NCBI GenBank assembly: GCA_902825795.1
Contig: CADECG010000019.1
Coordinates: 1-37,129 of the forward strand
DNA length: 37,129 nucleotides
Source: an uncultured Bacteroidota bacterium
GTDB lineage: Bacteria; Bacteroidota; Bacteroidia; Flavobacteriales_F; PHOS-HE28
Direction: 5' to 3'
In this document: positions 31,864 through 37,129 of the stretch, piece after piece
How positions within the stretch are numbered: position 1 is the stretch's first letter
Layout: the number at the start of each line of letters is the position of its first letter
The notes under the pieces: generated by a model
The model's database searches: none
Seen by the model: only the letters and a program-made list of their open reading frames with translations
What the model was told of the DNA's origin: nothing
Program-made: the position numbers and the translations under genes

Positions 31864-33021
31864 TCAGCGCTTGGGGGTGTACCGCGTGGTGTTCGGATGG
31901 AACGTGCGCCAGCTATGCCAGAATTCCTGGTAGGCGGGGATCGTTCTGCGCCTTGCCGGCATCCACATTGTGTCTGCTGCGCCATTGACGGTTAGGAAGA
32001 TCGGATAGTCTGCGGTAAGAAAGTGAGACGAGGCAACGCTAGCAATGAACTCCGCTCCGGAAGCCTCGATTGCAATAGAGTCGCCGGAAAGTGTGTCCCA
32101 TGTTATCCCCGTCTGGACCAGATCATTCCAATCATACGCACGTGCATGTCCATTGTGCAGCACACCCACCACCCAGCTCTTCATTTGCCAACTCGCCGTG
32201 TCTCGGCATTCAAGGTCACTGTTGATCGTGCCATTATCAAATCCCGCCAGACCTTCATACTCTTCCATGAAGTTAGTGTCCGGTTGCATCACAAGTCCTT
32301 TCGGAGAGCGCTCCATGAACTCGCCAAGGGTCAATTGTTCTGAGCGCACCTCTGCCAACTGCTGTCCTTTCAACGGCCCTACAATGCACTCCCCGCTCAC
32401 CTGCCGCCACCAGCTTTTGGTTCGACTATCCTCGAACATGGCGTTGAAGTGATCCATGCCCACCAGTCGGAATGTCTCCTGCTCGCCGTTCACTTTCGGG
32501 CTCCACGCGCGGCCGGTGCGACATACCGTGCAATAGGTTACCAGCACCGGCTCGCCACCAATGGTGTCCAACACTTGGTGGTGGTAACCGATCAGTTCGA
32601 TAGGGTAGGCGCGCGCATCGCCGTTGATCTCCACCGCGATGACAAGGCTGTTCGCCGTGCTGTCGTTCACCACTGGAGAGCCCATCAGCTTTTCTTTCGG
32701 CGGGTAGAACATCTTGTCCGCCATGAACTTGTAGTTGAAGGCGTAGAAAACCAGCACACACAACGCGGCAGGTATCACAACCGCTATGCGCTTCCACCAG
32801 TTGCCCACGCGCAGGTAGTGAATGAACGAGCTGATGATGAGCGCGAGCCCGATCAACCGCACCCACCAGATGTTGTTGTGCAGCCAGTACGCAATGCTCA
32901 CTCGGCTATCGTCTGTCGGCATGTCCTCCTGACTTCCCGGGAATGGCATGATGAAATACACGCGCATGATCTCGGGCACCAGCAGCAGGAGGATGCCGAG
33001 CAGAAAGAGCCATGGTCTCAT
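31864..33021 (-). CDS. DUF3179-domain membrane protein
   Basis: A 385-residue protein with three N-terminal transmembrane helices (about residues 4-25, 52-70 and 78-97). They are followed by a large DUF3179 domain of about 270 residues, probably extracytoplasmic. Family hallmarks are GDARAYPIELIGYHHQVLDTIGG (split here across residues 135-157), VLVTYCTVCRTGRAW with a conserved CxxC, and RQVSGECIVGPLKGQQL. The domain is widespread in bacteria and archaea and functionally uncharacterised; the CxxC suggests metal or redox chemistry. The ATG at 33021 is preceded by TAGCTTCC (33026-33033). The gene follows the desaturase gene after a structured 73-bp gap and precedes the Crp/Fnr gene by 21 nt. Confidence 0.9.
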   Translation of the reverse strand: MRPWLFLLGILLLLVPEIMRVYFIMPFPGSQEDMPTDDSRVSIAYWLHNNIWWVRLIGLALIISSFIHYLRVGNWWKRIAVVIPAALCVLVFYAFNYKFMADKMFYPPKEKLMGSPVVNDSTANSLVIAVEINGDARAYPIELIGYHHQVLDTIGGEPVLVTYCTVCRTGRAWSPKVNGEQETFRLVGMDHFNAMFEDSRTKSWWRQVSGECIVGPLKGQQLAEVRSEQLTLGEFMERSPKGLVMQPDTNFMEEYEGLAGFDNGTINSDLECRDTASWQMKSWVVGVLHNGHARAYDWNDLVQTGITWDTLSGDSIAIEASGAEFIASVASSHFLTADYPIFLTVNGAADTMWMPARRRTIPAYQEFWHSWRTFHPNTTRYTPKR

Positions 33022-33042
33022 GGCGGGAAGCTATGTGGGCAA

Positions 33043-33091
33043 CTCGTCCTGCCCGCGGCGGTTGTGCGGGTTGCCTGTTGTTATGGACGAG
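33043..33091. terminator. Nested hairpin between desaturase and DUF3179 genes (possible terminator)
   Basis: An outer stem CTCGTCC (33043-33049)/GGACGAG (33085-33091) encloses an inner stem CCCGC (33052-33056)/GCGGG (33066-33070). It starts 4 nt after the desaturase stop, as a terminator would, but no T-run follows. GGCAAC/GTTGCC can form an alternative pairing. It could equally be a leader structure for the DUF3179 gene. Confidence 0.4.
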
Positions 33092-33094
33092 GCT

Positions 33095-34201
33095 TCAGGC
33101 CGGGTGCTCCTCGTGACCCAACTGATACAACCGGCGGAAGTGGCTGCGCAACGCTGCGCGCAATGTCGGCTTGCAGGTGTAGGGCACATTGTGCTCGCGT
33201 GCGGTGCGCTCCACGATCGGAGCGATGGCGCTGTAGTGCAAGTGGCTGATGTGCGGGAAGAGATGATGCTCGACCTGATAGTTCAGTCCGCCCACATACC
33301 AATTCACCAAGCGATTGCGCGGTGCGAAGTTGGCCGTAGTGCGCATCTCGTGTACGGCCCAGTCGGCTTCAATGATGCCTTCGCTATTGGGCAAAGGTTG
33401 CTCGGTGCCCTCCACCACGTGCGCCAGCTGGAACACACTGCCCATGATCAGGCCGGCCACGAAATGCATCAACGCAAAGCCCAGCAACACTTGCCACCAC
33501 GTGAAGTCGGTGAGCAACAGCGGCAGGCCGATGAACATGAAGATCACGAGGATCTTCGTGATGGTCATGCTCACGAATTCCCACGGCACATTAATGCCAT
33601 GCTGTTTGGTTATGCCCTGTTTGCTGAAGCGGGCCAGTGTGAAGTAGTCGTTGATGATCTTGGTTACCGTGAGCAGGCCGTAGAGGAACCAGGCCAACAC
33701 GTGTTGTATGCGATGGATCGGCTTCAGGGGCGCATGGTCGCTGAACCGCAAGATGGCGGGCGGGTCGATGTCCTGGTCGTGTTCATCCACGTTCGTATGC
33801 GTATGGTGGTTCACATTGTGCAAGATCTTCCAGGTGAAGACCGTGCTGCCCAAGAGCACCATACAGCTACCCATGGCCTTGTTCAACCACTGCTTGTTGC
33901 TCACAGCCCCGTGCACACCATCGTGCATCATGCTCATGCCGATGCCCGCGAGGCCTATGCCCATGATGATGTTCAGCGGCACCAGCCACCACGCGCTCAT
34001 GGGCATGGTTACCAACAGCACGAGCGGCCCGAAATACATGGCCAATAGCGCAATTGTCTTTGGCACCAGGCGGATGTCGGCCTTCGTGCTGATGTTGTTT
34101 TCCTTGAAGTAGGCGTTCACGTTGCGGCGCACCGCGCTGGCGAACTGCTTTTGGAGCGGGTCGGTACCGATGTAGCGGGGTTGTGGAGGGGTCTGCGCCA
34201 T
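33095..34201 (-). CDS. Membrane fatty-acid desaturase, front-end type
   Basis: A 368-residue integral membrane protein with all three His boxes of membrane di-iron desaturases: HDGVH (93-97), HNVNHH (128-133) and QVEHH (309-313). The Gln opening the third box is typical of front-end (delta-5/delta-6-like) desaturases that act on acyl lipids or acyl-CoA. No fused cytochrome b5 domain is present, so an external electron donor is needed. Four or more membrane helices flank the boxes. The start at 34201 (MAQTPPQPRYIG) is supported by a TACCTTCG box 8 nt upstream. The frame is open to 34246, but the extension carries no family similarity. Divergent from the small GNAT gene. Confidence 0.93.
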   Translation of the reverse strand: MAQTPPQPRYIGTDPLQKQFASAVRRNVNAYFKENNISTKADIRLVPKTIALLAMYFGPLVLLVTMPMSAWWLVPLNIIMGIGLAGIGMSMMHDGVHGAVSNKQWLNKAMGSCMVLLGSTVFTWKILHNVNHHTHTNVDEHDQDIDPPAILRFSDHAPLKPIHRIQHVLAWFLYGLLTVTKIINDYFTLARFSKQGITKQHGINVPWEFVSMTITKILVIFMFIGLPLLLTDFTWWQVLLGFALMHFVAGLIMGSVFQLAHVVEGTEQPLPNSEGIIEADWAVHEMRTTANFAPRNRLVNWYVGGLNYQVEHHLFPHISHLHYSAIAPIVERTAREHNVPYTCKPTLRAALRSHFRRLYQLGHEEHPA

Positions 34202-34209
34202 GTTCGGGG

Positions 34210-34217
34210 CGAAGGTA
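34210..34217 (-). promoter_or_regulatory. -7 box of the desaturase gene
   Basis: The minus strand reads TACCTTCGCCCC, ending near the ATG at 34201 (8 nt between box and start). It is the same TAYCTTCG-C-rich arrangement found upstream of gltX and the tRNA, giving a very short leader. Confidence 0.5.
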
Positions 34218-34284
34218 GTCCCGCTCGCGGGCGAGGCTTGGTGCATGGGTTAACGCAGGGGTCACACAACGCCTCCGAGGATGG

Positions 34285-34292
34285 TATCTTCG
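34285..34292 (+). promoter_or_regulatory. -7 box of the small GNAT gene
   Basis: TATCTTCG lies 11 nt before the ATG at 34304, implying an almost leaderless mRNA. With the desaturase box it defines a divergent promoter pair about 70 bp apart. Confidence 0.5.
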
Positions 34293-34303
34293 CGGTCTGA
34301 ACC

Positions 34304-34630
34304 ATGGCCAAGCAATCCGCCCCTGATGCCATCGACTTCGCGTCGTTGCCCCTGATCGATGAAAAAGACATGCGGCAGTTCGTCCTTCAAGTCGGCGAAC
34401 ACCGGGCACGCATGGAATACGATCACCAAGGCGATCGCATCTTCCTGACGCAAACCGACATTCCTCGCCAACTGGAAGGCTCTGGGGTTGCCGATGCGCT
34501 TGTGCTGAAGGCGCTCACGTTCGTTGACGAGAAGCGTTGGAAGCTGATCCCCGTAAGTATGCACGTGAAAGCCTACCTGCGAGAGCATCCGGAGTGGAAA
34601 CGATTGCTTGTGAAGGGACTGCACGTTTAG
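34304..34630 (+). CDS. Small GNAT-like protein (Gcn5-related acetyltransferase of the YjdJ type)
   Basis: A 108-residue single-domain protein of the short GNAT family (often called acetyltransf_CG or YjdJ-like). Visible elements are a first strand pair FVLQVGEHRARMEYDHQGDRI, the strand IFLTQTDIP, the acetyl-CoA-binding turn RQLEGSGVADALVLKAL and the terminal VSMHVKAYLREHPEWKRLL. Relatives have a Cys in the P(x)CxY segment; here it is Met (VSMHV), so the reaction could differ. Substrate unknown. The ATG at 34304 follows a clear -7 box. It diverges from the desaturase gene; a stem-loop lies downstream (34658-34687). Confidence 0.85.
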   Translation: MAKQSAPDAIDFASLPLIDEKDMRQFVLQVGEHRARMEYDHQGDRIFLTQTDIPRQLEGSGVADALVLKALTFVDEKRWKLIPVSMHVKAYLREHPEWKRLLVKGLHV

Positions 34631-34657
34631 TGTTGTTGCTCCGTACTGGAGAACTCG

Positions 34658-34687
34658 CCGGTACACGATTTCGGCCTCGTGTCCCGG
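34658..34687 (+). terminator. Stem-loop after the small GNAT gene
   Basis: CCGG-T-ACACGA, an 8-nt loop and TCGTGT-C-CCGG form a 10-bp stem with one mismatch, starting 27 nt after the stop. No long T-run follows, so termination is plausible but not certain. Confidence 0.4.
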
Positions 34688-34723
34688 TTCACCGTTTCGT
34701 GGCTGTTCGGACCGGGTGCGGCC

Positions 34724-34731
34724 TACCTTCA
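34724..34731 (+). promoter_or_regulatory. Putative -7 box of the small basic protein gene
   Basis: TACCTTCA lies 7 nt before the ATG at 34739, the same box-to-start arrangement as for the desaturase gene. It supports the 34739 start over the upstream alternative at 34679. Confidence 0.4.
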
Positions 34732-34738
34732 CCGGCAC

Positions 34739-35008
34739 ATGGCAAAAGGACAACAGACCTTCGCGAAGCGGCAGAAGGAACTCGCTCGGGCGAAGCATCG
34801 TGCCGACAAGGCCGATAAGAAGCGCGAGCGTGCGGCCAATCCCGGCAGCGGTGAGTTGAAGGACATGATGGCCTACCTCGACGAGTTCGGCCGCATAACC
34901 AATAAGACCCCCGAACAGCAGGCCATTGAAAAAGCAGCCGCAGAGCGCAAGGCCATTGAGGAGCGCCGCCGTCTCAATGAACTGAACAGCGCTGCCGATC
35001 CAAAGTGA
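34739..35008 (+). CDS. Small Lys/Glu-rich conserved protein of Bacteroidota, unknown function
   Basis: An 89-residue protein. The N-terminal half is highly basic and helical (MAKGQQTFAKRQKELARAKH...). A short conserved motif follows (GELKDMMAYLDEFGRITNKTP), then a charged helical tail. It resembles a family of small Bacteroidota proteins starting MAK.Q.TF.K.E. with a MMAYVDEFGNI-like motif, some of which carry a C-terminal cold-shock domain; no cold-shock domain is present here. A nucleic-acid- or ribosome-associated role would fit its charge but is a guess. The start is chosen for the -7 box 7 nt upstream and the family-like N-terminus. It precedes gltX by 158 bp in the same direction. Confidence 0.7.
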   Translation: MAKGQQTFAKRQKELARAKHRADKADKKRERAANPGSGELKDMMAYLDEFGRITNKTPEQQAIEKAAAERKAIEERRRLNELNSAADPK

Positions 35009-35033
35009 TGTCGCTTGCTGCCCAATAGCGACA
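35009..35033 (+). terminator. Weak stem-loop after the small basic protein gene
   Basis: TGTCGC (35009-35014) pairs with GCGACA (35028-35033) around a 13-nt loop, starting directly after the stop codon. An adjacent CACTGCAGTG palindrome occupies 35032-35041. There is no T-run, so function as a terminator is uncertain. Confidence 0.3.
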
Positions 35034-35088
35034 CTGCAGTGCCGCGGTCGGCGATACGGTTGCACGCTCATTGCCGGGCTCTCCCGTC

Positions 35089-35096
35089 TACCTTCG
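35089..35096 (+). promoter_or_regulatory. Putative promoter of gltX
   Basis: TACCTTCG followed by CCGCCC, with a TTG at 35071-35073 (15-nt spacer, somewhat short) upstream. The sequence GTCTAYCTTCGCCGCCC is repeated almost exactly before the tRNA-Cys gene. The gltX ATG is 70 nt downstream, giving a leader of about 64 nt. Confidence 0.5.
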
Positions 35097-35166
35097 CCGC
35101 CCTTCATTTCATAGTGGACATGGTCACCGCGTTATGGGGATCATGAACACTTGAACATTTGGTCGC

Positions 35167-36696
35167 ATGTCCGTAAGAGTCCGTTTCGCCCCAAGCCCCA
35201 CCGGCCCGTTGCACATGGGCGGTGTGCGCACCGCCCTGTACAATTATCTCTTCGCCCGCAAACATGGTGGGCAGTTCCTCTTACGCATTGAGGACACGGA
35301 CCAAACGCGTTTCGTTCCCGGCGCTGAGGACTACATCAAGGAGAGCTTGGAGTGGTGCGGCTTAGTGCCCGACGAAAGTCCGTGGGTGGGAGGCCCGGAT
35401 GGCCCCTATCGCCAGAGCGATCGCAAGGGTCTGTACAAGCAGTACGCCGACGAGTTGATCGCGAAAGACAAGGCGTACTACGCCTTCGATACGCCCGAGG
35501 AACTCGACGCCATGCGCGAACGGTTGAAGGCAGCTGGCGTTGCGGCACCGGCCTATAATGCCGTGACGCGCGAGCACATGAAGAATTCGCTCACGTTGAG
35601 CGCGGATGAGACAAAGGAGCGCCTATCGCGCGGCGATGAGTATGTGATCCGCTTGAAGGTGCCGCGACACGCCGAGGTGCGTTTTGAGGACATTATCCGC
35701 GGGTGGGTGGTGGTACACAGCGCCAACATCGACGACAAGGTGCTGTTCAAGAGCGACGGCATGCCCACGTACCATCTGGCGAACATCGTGGATGATCACT
35801 TGATGCGGATCACCCACGTGATCCGCGGCGAGGAGTGGTTGCCAAGTGCGCCGCTACACGTGCTCATCTACGAGGCCTTCGGCTGGGAGCGTCCGCAATT
35901 CGCGCACTTGCCGCTCATCCTGAAACCCGATGGCAACGGCAAACTGAGCAAGCGCGACGGCGACCGCCTCGGCTTCCCGGTTTTTTCGTTGAACTGGACC
36001 GATCCGGTGAGCGGCGAGAAGAGCAGCGGATACCGCGAACGCGGTTATTATCCTGAAGCGTTCATCAACATGCTCGCACTGCTTGGCTGGAACCCTGGCA
36101 CCGATCAGGAGATCATGAGCATCGCACAGCTCACCGATCTTTTCGATCTGGAGCGCGTGCACAAAGGCGGCGCAAAGTTCGATCCCGAAAAAACCAAGTG
36201 GTTCAATCAGCAATACCTGCGCATGCGTCCCGATGCCGAACTCGGTTCGCAGCTGTTGGAAAAATTGCTCATGCATGGTATCGAGACATCGCATGCGCGC
36301 GCAACGCACGCTGCGGGCTTGTTGAAGGAGCGCGCAACATTCGTTGACGACATGCTCGAGGGCACGTACTTGTTCACAAGCGGTTCGCCCTTGATCGATA
36401 ACCCCACAGCGAACGAAGAACTCGCAAAGCGCTGGAAACCTGAGGCAGCTCCGGCCATCGAGGACTTCCTGCTGAAGTTGGAACGTCTCCGCGAATTCAC
36501 CCCTGCCGCCATTGAGTCCGCGTTCAATGAGGTGTTGCGTGAGAAAAGCATGAAGATCGGTCAGGTGATGCCGATCTATCGGCTGTTCGTTGCGGGTCGC
36601 ATCCAGGGCCCAGGCATGTTCGACGTAAGCGCATTGCTGGGTCGCGATGAGGTTGTGATGCGCATGAAAGCCGGGCTCCAGCATTGCCGACCATGA
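35167..36696 (+). CDS. gltX: Glutamate--tRNA ligase
   Basis: A 509-residue class I aminoacyl-tRNA synthetase that charges tRNA-Glu with glutamate in the cytosol. It has the N-terminal VRFAPSPTGPLHMGGVRTAL with the HIGH-type motif PLHMGG (14-19), the RIEDTD signature near 40-45, and the class I KMSKS-type loop KLSKR at 259-263. The C-terminal helical anticodon-binding region includes FNQQYLR. The length is normal for the family. The start ATG gives the standard N-terminus. The stop TGA overlaps the ATG of folB (ATGA), so the two are translationally coupled. The promoter is probably at 35089-35096. Confidence 0.98.
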   Translation: MSVRVRFAPSPTGPLHMGGVRTALYNYLFARKHGGQFLLRIEDTDQTRFVPGAEDYIKESLEWCGLVPDESPWVGGPDGPYRQSDRKGLYKQYADELIAKDKAYYAFDTPEELDAMRERLKAAGVAAPAYNAVTREHMKNSLTLSADETKERLSRGDEYVIRLKVPRHAEVRFEDIIRGWVVVHSANIDDKVLFKSDGMPTYHLANIVDDHLMRITHVIRGEEWLPSAPLHVLIYEAFGWERPQFAHLPLILKPDGNGKLSKRDGDRLGFPVFSLNWTDPVSGEKSSGYRERGYYPEAFINMLALLGWNPGTDQEIMSIAQLTDLFDLERVHKGGAKFDPEKTKWFNQQYLRMRPDAELGSQLLEKLLMHGIETSHARATHAAGLLKERATFVDDMLEGTYLFTSGSPLIDNPTANEELAKRWKPEAAPAIEDFLLKLERLREFTPAAIESAFNEVLREKSMKIGQVMPIYRLFVAGRIQGPGMFDVSALLGRDEVVMRMKAGLQHCRP

Positions 36697-37043
36697 GCGT
36701 GATCGAGGTAAATGGGATCCGCGTGTATGCATACCACGGATGCCTCAGCGAAGAGGGCCGCATTGGCGGACACTATCAGGTCGACATCAACGTGAAGGGC
36801 GACTTCAGCACGAGCGAACAAACCGACAGGTTGGTGGACACCATTGACTACAGCCGCATTACAGCGATCGTGAAAGAGCAGATGGCCGTGCGCAGCAAAC
36901 TCATAGAGCACGTGGGACGCCGCATTTTTGACGCCCTCAAGGCCGAATGGCCGGGCAATTTCCATTGGACCGTGCGCCTTACGAAGGAGCATCCGCCGGT
37001 CGCAGGTGCCGTGGATCACGTGGTGTACGTGCTCGAAGGGTAA
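36693..37043 (+). CDS. folB: Dihydroneopterin aldolase
   Basis: A 116-residue enzyme of normal length. It cleaves 7,8-dihydroneopterin to 6-hydroxymethyl-dihydropterin and glycolaldehyde in folate synthesis, usually as a homo-octamer. Family features are VIEVNGIRVYAYHGCLSEEGRIGGHYQVDI with the conserved YHG and E(x)xxGxxYxVD, the DTIDYSRI segment, the LIEHVGRRI helix, and RLTKEHPP with the catalytic-type Lys. The ATG at 36693 overlaps the gltX stop by four bases; a TTG nine bases upstream is a less likely start. The GltX-FolB pairing is not a pathway link and probably reflects operon packing. Confidence 0.95.
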   Translation: MSVIEVNGIRVYAYHGCLSEEGRIGGHYQVDINVKGDFSTSEQTDRLVDTIDYSRITAIVKEQMAVRSKLIEHVGRRIFDALKAEWPGNFHWTVRLTKEHPPVAGAVDHVVYVLEG

Positions 37044-37054
37044 CGCCCACCGTC

Positions 37055-37062
37055 TATCTTCG
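37055..37062 (+). promoter_or_regulatory. Putative promoter of the tRNA-Cys gene
   Basis: TATCTTCG followed by CCGCCC ends 13 nt before the tRNA. It is nearly identical to the gltX box at 35089-35096, including flanking GTC and CCGCCC. No TTG is seen at normal spacing. Confidence 0.45.
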
Positions 37063-37075
37063 CCGCCCATTCAGC

Positions 37076-37129
37076 GGTCGCGTGGCCGAGTGGCTAGGCA
37101 CAGCTCTGCAAAAGCTGCTACTGCGGTTC
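37076..37129 (+). tRNA. tRNA-Cys (GCA), truncated by the window edge
   Basis: The acceptor 5' strand GGTCGCG, TG, D-arm GCCGAGTGGCTAGGC and anticodon stem CAGCT/AGCTG enclose the loop CTGCAAA with anticodon GCA (37108-37110). The variable loop and start of the T-arm (GCGGTTC) follow; the 3' end lies outside the window. The folB gene ends 32 nt upstream. Confidence 0.9.

Noticed and set aside
36684-36692. TTG at 36684 as the folB start
   Set aside because: The ATG at 36693 overlaps the gltX stop in the usual ATGA coupling and gives the normal family N-terminus.

Overview
The window reads as a chromosomal segment of a high-GC member of the Bacteroidota, most like an environmental Flavobacteriales-type bacterium. 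Four independent signs support this. (1) Five large secreted proteins end in Type IX secretion (T9SS) sorting domains with a YPNPAND-like motif. (2) Sensor kinases have a periplasmic TPR region and are paired with LytTR or NarL regulators. (3) Many genes are preceded by a Bacteroidota-type -7 box (TAnnTTTG, here usually the GC-shifted TAYCTTCG) very close to the start codon, with no clear Shine-Dalgarno. (4) Typical lineage families are present (GEVED, PPC-like repeats, a small Lys-rich protein before gltX). The segment is gene-dense; no gap exceeds about 190 bp, and there is no insertion sequence, phage or CRISPR.

Layout. 1-2088 (minus): 5' part of a DUF2339 membrane protein, a HEAT-repeat protein and a TfoX-N-domain protein. 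2235-4763 (plus): a TPR histidine kinase and a NarL/LuxR response regulator, converging with a four-repeat GEVED T9SS protein (4760-6964, minus). Across a gap holding a 17-bp perfect inverted repeat comes a divergent NHL-repeat T9SS protein (7080-8432). 8456-18915 (minus): TPR/LytS-type kinase, LytTR regulator and two tandem giant T9SS proteins, each with seven PPC-like repeats. 18988-22416 (minus): CPBP protease-like protein, DUF418 membrane protein and a lipoprotein of the agmatine/peptidyl-arginine deiminase fold. 22436-28836 (minus): a second kinase, LytTR regulator and seven-repeat T9SS protein cassette. 28875-34201: an outer-membrane-like protein, nitroreductase, pirin, Crp/Fnr regulator, DUF3179 protein and fatty-acid desaturase. 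34304-37129 (plus): a small GNAT protein, a small basic protein, gltX, folB and a truncated tRNA-Cys.

How the genes fit together. The main theme is three two-component systems, each next to a large secreted or surface T9SS protein. The two LytS/LytTR cassettes are paralogous, with the same gene order and the same seven-repeat cargo. Both tandem cargo genes next to the first LytTR regulator share about 90 bp of upstream DNA. It contains two 11-bp direct repeats with a 20-nt period just upstream of a plausible promoter, the kind of geometry LytTR proteins bind. The simplest reading is a sensor-to-surface-adhesin regulatory module that has been duplicated. This regulatory link is inference; the gene order, repeats and domain architecture are read directly from the sequence.
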